Shown: positions 8,120 through 17,257, counted from the first letter of the stretch. The stretch: 35,859 nucleotides of DNA from UBA4738 sp002413305 (GCA_036847185.1 DAIUAM010000032.1:1-35859), one strand, 5' to 3'. The notes: generated by a model not told the origin, from the sequence alone. Made by a program: numbers and translations.

Positions 8120-8296
8120 GGCGGGTCCCTCCTCGTCGGCGTGGGCGGGCAGGGCCGGAGCATCTCACCGGCGTCGGACCCGAAACAGTCGGCTCATCGG
8201 GCGATATCGGGCCCGCCGTTCGGGGGAGGCCTGCCCACGTCGATTCAGGTAGCGGCGAGGCGGTCGGCGTTCCTTCGCCGGTCAGCCGGCCTCGGC

Positions 8297-8500
8297 TCAG
8301 GCGACCCGCTTCTTTGCCTTCGGGATCACCCGGGCGCTCCCGGCCTTCGGCATGAAGAAGCTCTCATGGCCGTCTTCCCACCGGACGTGGAAGTGCTGCC
8401 CCTCTATGGACTGTTCGACCTCCAGTATCAGGCCCTCCCGCGAGGCCTGGCCGACCTGCGCAGACGGCACGACCATCCGATCTCCGACCTTGGCCTTCAT
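8297..8500 (-). CDS. DUF1918 domain protein
   Basis: A 67-residue protein matching the actinobacterial DUF1918 family over its whole length: MKAKVGDRMVV at the start, a central REGLILEV, and the HFHVRWEDGHESFF block that is the family hallmark, with a Lys/Arg-rich tail. The fold is a small SH3-like barrel; the biochemical role is not established. The start ATG at 8500 follows AGGAGG at good spacing. The frame stays open for 78 further codons upstream without coding character. It is divergent from the gene at 8839. Confidence 0.9.
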   Translation of the reverse strand: MKAKVGDRMVVPSAQVGQASREGLILEVEQSIEGQHFHVRWEDGHESFFMPKAGSARVIPKAKKRVA

Positions 8501-8838
8501 GCTCCGCACCTCCTTGCATGCACCTTGGTCCGAACGAGGCAGCTCCGCGAACCGCGATGGTCCCTTCGTCCGAGGGACCACCGGCCCGAAACACCGAATG
8601 GATCGCTCGATGGACGGCCGGTCACTGGTCCCTCGTGCGGGAGGCCGAGCGACCGTGGCGCCGTGGGACCTCGCCGACGATTCTGGAGGTGGGAGGCGAA
8701 CGACATGAGGAGATTCGGTCCGGGACGTGTTCACCCGGGACGGGATCTCGGTCCGGGGGGTCGGCGCGGTTCAGGGACGTCGTCCGGGCCGTCCTTGCCT
8801 CCGGCCTTCGCCATCCCGGAAACAGAGGAGGGCGCGCC
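8501..8838. promoter_or_regulatory. Divergent intergenic region with a hairpin
   Basis: Separates the DUF1918 gene from the rightward small gene at 8839. A perfect 7-bp inverted repeat GGTCCCT/AGGGACC lies at 8559-8579 with a 7-base loop. It could be an operator or an RNA hairpin. Open frames here are Arg/Pro/Gly-rich shadows and no gene is supported. Confidence 0.4.
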
Positions 8839-9144
8839 ATGGACAGACGGCGGATGCAGACGCTGGAAGCCAAGCGGGGCACGATCGGCCTGAGCGACGA
8901 CGAAGCCTCTGAACTCGGCCACCTGTTCGCCGAGGCCGCACACAAACCGTACGCGGACGCCGACATGGAGAGGCGGGCCAGAGCAAGGAGGGAGCGATCG
9001 CAGGAGGAGCAGAACCTGCCCCGGCGCTGGTCCCCGTTCCGCCTCCGGCGATGGGCGCGGAGCCTGGAGATCGGGCAGACCGCGAGCCTGACCGAGGACG
9101 TCGAACGCTACGACAAGGACCGGGTGGATCGGCCGAAGCCATGA
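8839..9144 (+). CDS. Small charged hypothetical protein
   Basis: A 101-residue hydrophilic protein. The first 45 residues form an acidic helix-prone segment (SDDEASELGHLFAEAAHKPY), followed by an Arg/Glu-rich helix and a basic tail. There is no signal peptide, membrane span or metal motif. The start ATG at 8839 is chosen because GAGGAGGG (8826-8833) sits at ideal spacing; the frame is open further upstream without a better start. It lies 84 bases before a 2TM-domain gene on the same strand, and the two may be co-transcribed. The family was not recognised. Confidence 0.6.
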   Translation: MDRRRMQTLEAKRGTIGLSDDEASELGHLFAEAAHKPYADADMERRARARRERSQEEQNLPRRWSPFRLRRWARSLEIGQTASLTEDVERYDKDRVDRPKP

Positions 9145-9228
9145 GGGTGGACGATGGCCCGAAGCGGCCGCCGCCCGATGATTGGCCGGGCCCGTTGCCG
9201 GCGACGGTGAACGTGATGGGAGGCGCGC

Positions 9229-9516
9229 ATGGACGAGATGATGAAGGACGGCGAACTCTTGCTGCGTGAGCGGGCGGTGAGGCGACTCAAGAAGCGCCGG
9301 GACTTCGGTGCTCATCTGCTGATGTACACGATGGTCAACGCGTTCCTGGTGGCCATCTGGGCGATGAGCGACCGGCACGGCTTCTTCTGGCCCGTCTTTC
9401 CTCTGGCCGGGTGGGGGATCGCGGTGGTCATGAACGCCTGGGATGTCTACCGGAGCGACGAGCCGACTGAGGAGCAGATCAGCCACGAGGTCGACCGCAT
9501 CAAGAGATCGGCCTGA
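9229..9516 (+). CDS. 2TM domain-containing protein
   Basis: A 95-residue protein of the bacterial 2TM domain family. A charged N-terminal helix (ERAVRRLKKRRDF) leads into two membrane spans at about residues 33-48 (LLMYTMVNAFLVAIW) and 55-72 (FFWPVFPLAGWGIAVVMN), with the short W-x-x-x-x-x-H-G-F-F-W-P loop typical of the family. An acidic amphipathic tail follows. Relatives occur alone or fused to histidine kinases or PspC-like modules; the function of stand-alone copies is unknown. GGGAGG precedes the ATG. Confidence 0.85.
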   Translation: MDEMMKDGELLLRERAVRRLKKRRDFGAHLLMYTMVNAFLVAIWAMSDRHGFFWPVFPLAGWGIAVVMNAWDVYRSDEPTEEQISHEVDRIKRSA

Positions 9517-9613
9517 CCGGAACTTCAGCGAAGGAGCAACCGGGCCGGGAGTCCCTTCGGAACCGGGCCGACCGGCCTCAGACTGACAGCGCGCGTTCAG
9601 GTTTGCTTGCGTC

Positions 9614-10144
9614 GTGAACCGTATGAAGGATCGCGTGCCGGCCGAGCACGGCGGGGCCGGCGTGGAGGTAGCGCGGGCCGGCCTCCCGAGCGCGTTCGGC
9701 TGGCCCGATGCCCTGGATCTGCTGGCCCGCGCGGGCGCGGGGTCGGTCTTCCTGTACGCCGGGGTCGTGAAGGCGATGGATCGCCAGGCCATGGTGCTCG
9801 CCGTCCACGGCTACCGGCTGGCGCCGAAGGCCTTGGAGAAGCCCATCGCCACAGGGCTGCCCTGGCTGGAGATCGCGCTGGGGGCATTCCTGCTGTTGGG
9901 CCTGTTCACCCGGTTCGCGGGCGGGGGCGTGGCGCTCTTGTCCCTGGTGTTCGTCGTGGCCATGGCGCAGGCCAAGGCCCGCGGCCTCGCTATCGACTGC
10001 GGATGCTTCGGCGGCAACGGGACGGGCACCGGGGTGACGTGGTTCGACCTGATCCGGGACGTGCCGCTGCTTGCGGCCGGGGCCTTCCTGGCGTGGCGGG
10101 TGCGGGGGCCGTTCCGGCTCGACCGATTCTTGAGTGAGGAGTGA
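9614..10144 (+). CDS. MauE/DoxX-family redox-associated membrane protein
   Basis: A 176-residue integral membrane protein with four hydrophobic segments (about residues 38-53, 84-106, 108-124 and 144-161). The DoxX/MauE landmarks are present: F-L-Y-A-G-V-V-K in the first span, G-L-P-W-L-E-I-A-L-G in the second, and IDCGCFGG in the loop before the last span, whose Cys pair may exchange disulfides. In methylotrophs MauE helps form disulfides in methylamine dehydrogenase; in actinobacteria relatives sit beside thioredoxin-fold genes, as here. The start is GTG 9614, with ATG 9623 an alternative. It is 7 bases from the thioredoxin-fold gene, so one operon is likely. Confidence 0.85.
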   Translation: MNRMKDRVPAEHGGAGVEVARAGLPSAFGWPDALDLLARAGAGSVFLYAGVVKAMDRQAMVLAVHGYRLAPKALEKPIATGLPWLEIALGAFLLLGLFTRFAGGGVALLSLVFVVAMAQAKARGLAIDCGCFGGNGTGTGVTWFDLIRDVPLLAAGAFLAWRVRGPFRLDRFLSEE

Positions 10145-10151
10145 TCGAGAG

Positions 10152-10874
10152 ATGTCGAAGGGAACCGCAACCAGGAGATCGGGCCCAGCGCCGACCGGCC
10201 GTTCCAGCTCGAACCGCGCGGGCGGGGCGAGCCCGCGCCGGCAGTCGAAGGGGACCGGCGCCGAACGACGGGCGAAGGCCCGGGCCCGGGACCAGCGGAA
10301 GAAGGCGCTTCGGGTCGTGATCCCCGTGGCGGTGGTGGCGGTGATCGCGATCGTCGCGGTGCTCATCTCCCTGCTCGGCGGCTCCGGCACGAAGACCACT
10401 CTCCCTGGTGGAGGCGTCACGGTTGCGGGCCGGGCTCGGACCACGCTGATCCCGCCCGGCGGGCTGGTGCCGAGCTACTCCGCGCCCGCCCTGGCAGGCG
10501 GGACGGTGACGTGGGCCACGTACAGGGGGTCGCCTGCGGTGATCGCCATCTGGGCGCCCTGGTGCCCCCACTGCCAGAAGGAGCTCCCTATCCTCGACCG
10601 CGTTGCGAGAGAGTTCCCGAACCTCCAGCTCACCAGCCTCGCCACGGACGTGGACGCCCAGCCCGGTCCGACCGTCGGGGAGTACATGAGCGGCCACCAT
10701 CTCGCCTTCCCGGTGGCGCTGGACGCGAAGGACGGCCGCATCGGGCAGGCCTTCGGGCTCTCGGGGTTCCCGACCGTCTACTACGTGAAGGCCGACGGGG
10801 CGGTCTACAAGACGACCGTGGGCGAGGTGTCCGAAGACGAGATGCGCTCGACGATGAAGGGGATCGCCGGGTAG
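10152..10874 (+). CDS. Membrane-anchored TlpA/ResA-like thiol-disulfide oxidoreductase
   Basis: A 240-residue protein. It has a long Arg/Lys/Ser-rich cytoplasmic N-terminus (residues 1-53), one membrane anchor at about 54-75 (VVIPVAVVAVIAIVAVLIS), and an extracytoplasmic thioredoxin fold. The active site is WAPWCPHC (Cys 138 and Cys 141), and the cis-Pro loop is SGFPTVYYV near residue 205. It likely receives or donates electrons through the MauE-like partner directly upstream to control disulfides in exported proteins. ATG at 10152 was preferred to the GTG six codons earlier, which overlaps the upstream gene. The gene ends 6 bases before a convergent gene. Confidence 0.9.
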   Translation: MSKGTATRRSGPAPTGRSSSNRAGGASPRRQSKGTGAERRAKARARDQRKKALRVVIPVAVVAVIAIVAVLISLLGGSGTKTTLPGGGVTVAGRARTTLIPPGGLVPSYSAPALAGGTVTWATYRGSPAVIAIWAPWCPHCQKELPILDRVAREFPNLQLTSLATDVDAQPGPTVGEYMSGHHLAFPVALDAKDGRIGQAFGLSGFPTVYYVKADGAVYKTTVGEVSEDEMRSTMKGIAG

Positions 10875-10880
10875 ATCACG

Positions 10881-12140
10881 TCAGCGACCCGAGGGCCGCT
10901 GCTCTCCGACACCCCAGGCGACGTCGGACCGGCGCCGGATAGCGCCGATCCGCGCCAGCGGCCCCAGCAGCCAGAGCTTCGTGATGGCGGCGACCCCCGC
11001 CGCGAGAGCCACCGCCCCGCCGGCCCTCGCGGTCCAGTTCGGCACGAGCCCGGCGGCTCGAAGCGCCACCAGCGCCAGCCCCGCGTTGAACGCCACGACC
11101 TGGGCGTTGGCGCCGAGCTCGGTCACCGTCAGGTGCACCCGGTGCTCGACCGGTCCGCCAGCCGCCTGCATCGGTACCAGGAACTGCCACGCGCCCAGCA
11201 GGGTCTGGACGATCCAGCCGGCCACGAAGGTGGCCAGGAACACGGGCACGAACGCGTCGAACCCTGCGGCGCCGTCGCGGTTGACCGCAAATGCGAAAGC
11301 GACGGAGCCGCAGACGAACCACACCTGCGCCAGAACCAGGTGCTTGGCGGCGACGGGAGCGGGCCACCGCCGGGGCGTGCGAAGGACGCGGAACGTGAGC
11401 GAACCGACCCCGAGAGCACCGCCGGCGAATCCACCAGCGCCCACCGCCGCGACCGGGTCCTGCCGGAGGGCCAGCCCCGCAGCGGTCAGCCCGACGCCTC
11501 CGATCAACAGCCCGATCGTGGCCGAGTGCTCCCAGGCAGGCATCCGGGACCGGAGGACTGTCGGCAGGAAGGTGATCAGGGTGCCGGCGATGGTCAGCGA
11601 GACCCAGCCCAGCACGTTCACCACCATGTGGGCGCGGCGTAGGGCTAGGAACGTGCTCCCGTTCGTCACCGCTCCGCTGCCGAGAAGTGCGCCGATCGTG
11701 CCGCCCGCCAGCACCGCCGCCACGGCCGTGCCGTACATCCCAACCACGCTCCCGTGCCGCCGGTTCAGCCCCCGTGTCCACTCCTTGCGGACGATCCACG
11801 CCAGCACGAGGATCGACGTAAGGAACGACGCTCCCCCCATGGCGACCATCCAGCGATGACCGGCTGGGTACCCGACGGCGATCAAGGCCACTCCCGCATT
11901 GACCGAGCCGAATTGCGCCCACGCTACGCGGGGCTTCGGGCCAGGGCCGGCTGAGAGCGCTGCGCCGAAGGATTGCACGTTGCCGCAGATGGCCACCGTG
12001 GCAGCCCCGGCCAGTGTGAGGTGCAGCGGTAGCCACAAGCCGAGGCGTGACGACACGGGCAAGGCCAGCGACAGCGCTGCGAGGACCAGCCATCCCATGG
12101 CCGCACCGTTGTACATCCGGGTGATGCCGCCGGGTCGCAC
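10881..12140 (-). CDS. Polytopic membrane protein, possibly related to the membrane half of copper-oxidase/NnrS-like proteins
   Basis: About 419 residues with roughly ten to twelve hydrophobic spans. Conserved-looking His residues sit at the start of spans: LPLHLTLAGAATVAI near residue 38, RRAHMVVNVLGW near 170 and AKHLVLAQVW near 265. The pattern recalls the haem-copper-like membrane domain of NnrS proteins and of some actinobacterial multicopper oxidases, but no copper-binding domain is attached, so the role is uncertain. The start GTG 12140 has GGGAGG six bases upstream and is favoured over GTG 12167. It follows the transketolase-like gene on the same strand with about 60 bases between, and is probably co-transcribed. 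Confidence 0.75.
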   Translation of the reverse strand: MRPGGITRMYNGAAMGWLVLAALSLALPVSSRLGLWLPLHLTLAGAATVAICGNVQSFGAALSAGPGPKPRVAWAQFGSVNAGVALIAVGYPAGHRWMVAMGGASFLTSILVLAWIVRKEWTRGLNRRHGSVVGMYGTAVAAVLAGGTIGALLGSGAVTNGSTFLALRRAHMVVNVLGWVSLTIAGTLITFLPTVLRSRMPAWEHSATIGLLIGGVGLTAAGLALRQDPVAAVGAGGFAGGALGVGSLTFRVLRTPRRWPAPVAAKHLVLAQVWFVCGSVAFAFAVNRDGAAGFDAFVPVFLATFVAGWIVQTLLGAWQFLVPMQAAGGPVEHRVHLTVTELGANAQVVAFNAGLALVALRAAGLVPNWTARAGGAVALAAGVAAITKLWLLGPLARIGAIRRRSDVAWGVGEQRPSGR

Positions 12141-12203
12141 CGCAGGCCTCCCGTCCCGTACCCGCACCGTCGAGTGCGCTGTGTCAGCGCCGCGGCCTTC
12201 CGC

Positions 12204-14567
12204 CTACGCGGGGACCTTCGCCCGGATGAACGCCTTGATGGCCCGGTACTGGCTCTCGCCGTCCAGGCCAGCCTCGAGCAGGACCTTCTCGCCCTGTCCG
12301 CTCCCCAGGAAGTGTCCGGCCCGGAAGGGGGAGAGGGATGCTGCACGTCCCCGCTCCGACGTCACCCACCGGTACAAGGTGGGCATCGTGAAGTCGGTGA
12401 TCCCGATGGCCTCTGAGGCGGTCTCGGCCGGGAAGATGGCCTCCCGCTCCGCCGCCGGCTGCAGGTCGAACAGCTCCGCGCTCGCCACGTAGTGCACCTC
12501 GATGTCCAGGCCGTCCGCCTCCAGCAGCGGCAGCGCCTCCTGGACGAAGGCGTACGCCACGGCGCTGCCCTGGAGCACGACGTGCCCGTCGGGCCGGCCC
12601 TTCGCCGGGCGCAGCCGATACACGCCGGTCCGGGCCGCGGTGACCGGGGCCAGGCCGAGCGTCATCCGGTCCAGCACGCGCTCGGAGGGACGGGTGACGA
12701 AGGGGAAAAGGAGCGCGGGGCGGCGTTCGAGGGCAGCGGTCACCAGCGTCCAGATCTCCTGCGGGTCCCATGGGGTCAACGTGATGCTGGTCCCGGGCGG
12801 GAAGTTCTCCTGCACCAGCTGGAGCGGTTGCGGGTCGGCGTGGGTCGGACCGTCCTCGCCCGTCTTCAACCCCGCGTGCGCACAGATCAGGACGGCCGTC
12901 TGGAAGGGGTCCCCGAACGTGGCCTTGCGGGCTTGCGAGCCGATGGCGTGGAGCCGGCCGGAGATGTGCCCGAGCGCGGCCAGGAACGCGCCGTAGGACG
13001 ACCCGACCCCGATGTGGCGGCCGAAGCTCGACAAGCCGCACAGGATGCCCGACATGGCGTCCTCGCAGATCCCGCCGGTCGCCAGCACCCGGGAGTCTGG
13101 GTTCGAACGGACGTCCAGGTAGCCGGGCGGGAAGCCCGCCGCCACCGCGTCGACGCTGGTCGAACCCAGCAGGTCCGCGGACGCGGCGATCAAAGCGCCG
13201 CCACTCTCCCGGTTGTAGTAGCCGAGCACCCGTCCCAGCTCCCCGCGAAGCGTGGTCGAGGTCCCCGGCGTCAGCACCAGCTCCGGAGGGATAGCGGTCG
13301 CAGCGCCCTCGGCCCGGAGGTAGACCTTTCCGGCTTCCGGGGCATGCTCGCGGGGCGCCCGGACCCGGCGGTCGAGCCGTCCCTTCGCCTCGCGGAGCCG
13401 CCCCGCCAGCTCGGCGACCATCGCCTCCTCACGCTCAAGAGAGGTGCGAACGACGGACAGCGCCGACCAGAGGCATTCCTCGCGGATCGTCGGGCCTCCT
13501 TCGCCCGCGCACAGCGGCTCTCCGTAGCAGACCGGCAGCGTCTCGCCATGCCGGCGCGTCAACGGGTCCATCGCGTGGAAGAACTCGGCCGAGCAGAGCT
13601 TGTGGCCGGCTCCGTGGGAGGCGCGGCCTTCGATCCCGTACTGCCAGCCCTTGACCGTGGAGTACACGATCGCGGTCGGCTGCCCGGTGTGCAGGGTCCT
13701 CGCGCTCCGTTGTGCCTCCATCACCTGCCGGAAGTCCTTCCCGTCGGGCACGTCCACCACGTTCCAGTCGTGCAGCCAGAACAGCTCCCGCGGGTCCCAC
13801 TGCACGTAGTCACCGGGCTGACCCTCCGTGCGGCAGATGTGGTTCGAATCGATCGAGGCTTGGTTCCAGTCGAGGTGCAGGACCACGTTGTCGAGGCGGG
13901 CGGTGCCGGCGGCGGCCAGCGCCTCCGCCACCCGGCCGGGGGTGAGGCCGCCCTCGCCCTCGACGATGTGGACCCGGGGAGCGTCCAAGCCGTAGGTGTC
14001 CCGAAGAGCCAGGGCCAGCCCGAGCGAGGACGCGACGCCGACCCCGGAGGCCCCGGTGGCCAGGCGGACGAACGGTGTGGCCGGCGTGGGGTGGCCGTCC
14101 AGCGCCTTCGCCCCGTACCGGCGGAACAGCGGCGTGTCCGTGACGGGGTTCCGCCGGAACCCGAGCAGGTCTTCGAGCCGCAGCTGGTGGCCGAGGTCGG
14201 AGGGCAGCAGGTCCGGCGCGCCGAGGCGGAGGATCTCGTTCCGGAGCGCCCACATCGCGTACAGGCCCAGCGCCTTGTGCCCGGCCGCGTAGGAGACCAG
14301 ATCGGCATCCCCGCGGTCGGGGTCGGACACGTCGTAGTCCATGGCGTCGAACAGCACGGCCTCCACGAACCGGCCGGAGGAGATCGAACCGCCCGGATGC
14401 CCCGAGAGCGGGGCATAGTTGTAGAGCGCGGCGCACAGGGACCGGTACAGCAGGTCGAAGACATCGAAGTGCTCCCGTTCAGCGTCGGAGAGCGGCGCAC
14501 CGCCCGGGCCAGGGTCCGCTCCGACCTCGACGTACTCGCCGCGACGCGGCCCGAACTTCAGTCCCAT
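12204..14567 (-). CDS. Transketolase-like thiamine-diphosphate enzyme
   Basis: A 787-residue enzyme with all three transketolase regions in one chain. The N-terminal ThDP half has SGHPGGS (His 57), AGHKALG (His 97), GHPTP and a ThDP/metal site GEGGLTPGRVAEAL (204-217) ending at DWNQ (233-236). The central pyrimidine-binding region includes GEDGPTHADPQPLQLV, which corresponds to the D-G-P-T-H-x-P-x-E/Q motif of the family. A C-terminal transketolase domain follows. It would transfer two-carbon ketol units in the pentose phosphate/Calvin network, but the length (family usually about 620-700) and the GEGG version of GDG place it in a divergent subgroup, so the substrate is uncertain. GGAGGAGG precedes the ATG. 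Confidence 0.85.
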   Translation of the reverse strand: MGLKFGPRRGEYVEVGADPGPGGAPLSDAEREHFDVFDLLYRSLCAALYNYAPLSGHPGGSISSGRFVEAVLFDAMDYDVSDPDRGDADLVSYAAGHKALGLYAMWALRNEILRLGAPDLLPSDLGHQLRLEDLLGFRRNPVTDTPLFRRYGAKALDGHPTPATPFVRLATGASGVGVASSLGLALALRDTYGLDAPRVHIVEGEGGLTPGRVAEALAAAGTARLDNVVLHLDWNQASIDSNHICRTEGQPGDYVQWDPRELFWLHDWNVVDVPDGKDFRQVMEAQRSARTLHTGQPTAIVYSTVKGWQYGIEGRASHGAGHKLCSAEFFHAMDPLTRRHGETLPVCYGEPLCAGEGGPTIREECLWSALSVVRTSLEREEAMVAELAGRLREAKGRLDRRVRAPREHAPEAGKVYLRAEGAATAIPPELVLTPGTSTTLRGELGRVLGYYNRESGGALIAASADLLGSTSVDAVAAGFPPGYLDVRSNPDSRVLATGGICEDAMSGILCGLSSFGRHIGVGSSYGAFLAALGHISGRLHAIGSQARKATFGDPFQTAVLICAHAGLKTGEDGPTHADPQPLQLVQENFPPGTSITLTPWDPQEIWTLVTAALERRPALLFPFVTRPSERVLDRMTLGLAPVTAARTGVYRLRPAKGRPDGHVVLQGSAVAYAFVQEALPLLEADGLDIEVHYVASAELFDLQPAAEREAIFPAETASEAIGITDFTMPTLYRWVTSERGRAASLSPFRAGHFLGSGQGEKVLLEAGLDGESQYRAIKAFIRAKVPA

Positions 14568-14740
14568 GGCGACCTACCTCCTCCAACGGCTCGGCACCGC
14601 AAGCATGGGATCGTTCGGAAAGGCCGGTCAGGGTCCTTCGCCCTCCGGCGAGGATGCCGAACGGCCCGGCGGCAAAGACGCACCGTAGAGTCCAGTTGAG
14701 CTCCGCACCACGACAGGAATGGCCGAGAGGGGGGTGGGCG
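14568..14740. promoter_or_regulatory. Divergent intergenic region
   Basis: Lies between the leftward transketolase-like gene and a rightward small gene. It contains the ribosome-binding site GGAGGAGG for the former and GGGGGTGGG before ATG 14741. No operator palindrome stands out. Confidence 0.4.
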
Positions 14741-15019
14741 ATGGGACAACCGTCGATCCGGGTCGAGGTGGTGGCCGATTCGGAGGGACTAAAGGTTCGA
14801 CTGTGGATCGCCCCATCGATCCTCACCCAGGTTTATGCGCGCGATGGGCTCGGGATGTTCGACCGGGCCACGGCGAACATCGTGGTCGAGCTGGAGGACC
14901 GGCGCGACGGCCGGCGCCTGGAGCGGCAGCCGGTGCTGCTCGAGTTCGTCCCGGGGTCCGAGGACGCCGAAGAGTTCGCCCCGAAGTTTCGTCCGGGGAG
15001 CGCCTTCGAGCTGGCCTGA
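14741..15019 (+). CDS. Small hypothetical protein
   Basis: A 92-residue soluble protein with alternating beta-like segments (IRVEVVADSEGLKVRLWI; TANIVVELEDRRDGRRL; PVLLEFVPGSEDAEEFA). It has no signal peptide and no cysteine. It looks like a compact beta-barrel or sandwich; no family was recognised. GTG and other upstream codons are possible, but ATG 14741 follows a purine-rich GAGAGGGGGG tract. It is divergent from the transketolase-like gene and 138 bases before the transglycosylase gene. Confidence 0.55.
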   Translation: MGQPSIRVEVVADSEGLKVRLWIAPSILTQVYARDGLGMFDRATANIVVELEDRRDGRRLERQPVLLEFVPGSEDAEEFAPKFRPGSAFELA

Positions 15020-15157
15020 ACATGGCCGACATCCCTGCCTCCACGATCGGGTCGTCGGGCGGTCCGACGGTCAAGGGCGGGCCGAACCCTGCCGACGATC
15101 AGAAGAGAGGACGGCGCGCCCGAGCCACCGCGGGCGAGAACCCTCTCTCGAAGGAGC

Positions 15158-16216
15158 ATGCGCATCCACGGACGAAGGGTGTCACCGGTTCGCGCGACGA
15201 TCGTGATCGTCGCGTGCTTCGTCGTGAGCACGCTCGGGCCCTCGCTCGCGATCGCGCCGGCCGGGGCGGACACGGCCTCCCAGCTCTCCCAGGCCCAGGC
15301 GAAGCTGAGCGCCCTCCTGAAGGACATCGATGCCGCCACGGGCCAACGCGAGGCGGTGGAGCGGTCTCTTTCGTCGCTGCTCGGCCGGATCGACACCAAC
15401 AGGCGGAAGCTCGAATCGGCCACCGCGCAACTGGTCGACACCGAGCTGCGCGAGCGGGACGCGCAGGCCCAAGTGGACAGGGCACGCCGGCTCGTCGACC
15501 AGCGGGCCGCCGAGGCCTATATGAACCCGATGAGCTCGATCGAGGTGATCCTCGGTTCGAACTCGTTCCAGGACCTGCAGGAGCGGGTGGCACTCCTCGG
15601 TGCGGTGGGGGAGAGCGACGACCAGCTCCTGTCTGGGCTGTCCCAGGAGGTGGGGACGCTGAGCCAGGACCGGTCTGACCTCGACGCCCTGGAGCAGACC
15701 TTGCAGACATCGCAGGGCTCCCTGGAGACGCAGGCCACCGACCTGAAGTCCGGGCTGGCCGAGCAACAGCAGGCGGTAGACCGGTTGAACCAGGACGTCG
15801 CGGCAGCTCGCGGGTTGGTCTCAGCACTCACCGACCAGCGGGCGCGGGAGCTCGCTCTGGAGGCCCTCCAGAACGCCGGAGGGGGGCCGGGCATCCCTCC
15901 GCCACCGGCCGGATCGTCGACCGTTCGTGAACTGATCGTCCGGGACTTCACGCCGCTCGGGGCCGTCCGGGTGACCCAGGCACTGTGCGTGGGTGCCCAC
16001 GAGTCCGGATACAACCCCCGGGCGGTCAACTCGTCCAGCGGCGCGGCCGGTGTGTTCCAGTTCATGCCGCAGACCTGGCCTCCCATGTCGCACGCCGCCG
16101 GATACGGAGCGAGTTCGGTGTTCGACGCGGTCGCCAACGTCGCGGTGGCGGCGTGGGCCGTCGCGCACTACGGCTGGAGCCCCTGGCTGGCCGACGCGCC
16201 GTTCTGCGGTTTCTGA
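15158..16216 (+). CDS. Secreted coiled-coil lytic transglycosylase (SLT-type)
   Basis: A 352-residue exported peptidoglycan enzyme. A signal peptide (residues 1-37, hydrophobic ATIVIVACFVVSTLGPSLAI) is followed by a long coiled coil (about 40-245) rich in Gln/Leu/Ala heptads, resembling the PcsB/CwlO-type N-terminal region that holds such enzymes inactive until recruited by FtsEX-like partners. The C-terminal SLT/lysozyme-like domain has the catalytic Glu 282 in AHESGYNP, then SSGAAGVFQFMPQTWP and a closing HYGWSPW. It would cleave glycan strands during growth or division. A short Pro linker (GIPPPPAGSS) separates coil and domain. AAGGAG lies only two bases before ATG 15158, so the exact start is uncertain. 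Confidence 0.88.
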   Translation: MRIHGRRVSPVRATIVIVACFVVSTLGPSLAIAPAGADTASQLSQAQAKLSALLKDIDAATGQREAVERSLSSLLGRIDTNRRKLESATAQLVDTELRERDAQAQVDRARRLVDQRAAEAYMNPMSSIEVILGSNSFQDLQERVALLGAVGESDDQLLSGLSQEVGTLSQDRSDLDALEQTLQTSQGSLETQATDLKSGLAEQQQAVDRLNQDVAAARGLVSALTDQRARELALEALQNAGGGPGIPPPPAGSSTVRELIVRDFTPLGAVRVTQALCVGAHESGYNPRAVNSSSGAAGVFQFMPQTWPPMSHAAGYGASSVFDAVANVAVAAWAVAHYGWSPWLADAPFCGF

Positions 16217-16510
16217 TCCCGGCGGCGGTATCGGCCCGCCCGGTCAGCTGGCGGACCGGGTCCGGTCGCCGGCCGGGCGCGATCCGGTGCGGGGACGCAA
16301 CCGTGGAGGAGGAGCCCTTCGCGCGCATCGATCCCTGGCAGACCCGAGGGTGCCGCCGCTTGCCACGAGCCGGGCGCTTCTGACCTTTCGTCCCGCACCG
16401 GCCGACGGCGGCGCCCGAACGGACCGTGGGGTGGGCGGGTGGCGAGAGACCGGGCGCTGCCGGAAGCGCCGCCCGGACCCATTGAGGCTGGGCCGCAGTC
16501 GTAATCAGGA
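16217..16510. terminator. Convergent intergenic region with a putative terminator hairpin
   Basis: The transglycosylase gene and the anti-sigma kinase gene face each other here. A perfect inverted repeat CCCGGTC/GACCGGG at 16239-16260 (8-base loop) lies 22 bases after the first stop codon, without a T run. The remainder holds no supported gene. Confidence 0.4.
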
Positions 16511-17032
16511 TCACCAGGGCGGCCGCGACCGACCACCCGATCCTGAGAGGCCCACCGGCGGGTCTGCCGCCCGGGCGAGGTGGGTCCACAGGGTCCGCCG
16601 GGCGGGGGGCGGGACCCGTTTGACCAGTCGGACGCGGGTTCCCGGGGATCCTTCGAACCCTTCGCGGAGGTGGAGCTCGTCGGTGGATGCCGACATCAGG
16701 GTCAGCCCGTAGCCACCCGGCATCAGCGGTTCGATCGAACGCTGCTCCCCGGGCGCCGGCCGACCGGGGCGGAAGATCCCCCGGTCCTCGACGGTGACCA
16801 CCACCCGTCGACGGTTCGCCCGCCACCGGAGGCGCATCGTCGAGCTGCCGCTGTGACGAACGGCGTTCGTGGCGGCCTCCGAAACAGCCAGGACGAGCTC
16901 GTCGCGATCCCGATCCGAGAGTCCCGACCAAGCGGCGCGTTCCCGGACGAAGCGGCGGACGTCGGCCAGCGACGCGGGAACCGCCGGGAACTCACCGGTG
17001 GCGCGAGCGTATGAGACCGGCGATCGATTCAT
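16511..17032 (-). CDS. RsbW-like anti-sigma factor serine kinase (HATPase_c)
   Basis: A 173-residue member of the GHKL/HATPase anti-sigma kinase family. The ATP-binding N-box is ELVLAVSEAATNAVRHS (residues 45-61, with Glu 52 and Asn 56), the G1 box is VEDRGIFRPG, and the G2 glycine-rich lid is PGGYGLTLM. Such proteins bind and phosphorylate anti-sigma antagonists to control a stress sigma factor, as in Bacillus RsbW or Streptomyces ATP-binding regulators. No cognate STAS protein or sigma factor is adjacent, which is common for the many stand-alone actinobacterial copies. ATG 17032 follows GGAGGG at proper spacing; a possible 18-codon upstream extension was rejected for that reason. Confidence 0.85.
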   Translation of the reverse strand: MNRSPVSYARATGEFPAVPASLADVRRFVRERAAWSGLSDRDRDELVLAVSEAATNAVRHSGSSTMRLRWRANRRRVVVTVEDRGIFRPGRPAPGEQRSIEPLMPGGYGLTLMSASTDELHLREGFEGSPGTRVRLVKRVPPPARRTLWTHLARAADPPVGLSGSGGRSRPPW

Positions 17033-17257
17033 CGTCCCTCCGCCCCTCGAAACCGTTGCGGCTGTGGGCTTTTCCCGCCGCCCCACCTGCGTAAACGTGC
17101 CAGCCGAGCTTGTTCTGCTGCACTAGTCCGTATTGCGTGACCCCCATTTCGAATCGTCGAGTCCTTCGTCCTTGTCAGAAGGTGGGGTGGATGCGAGACT
17201 GTCGTTCCGATTTCGGGTAGACCCGAGAGGGCGTCCGGACCTCTTGGTTCGGCGAGG

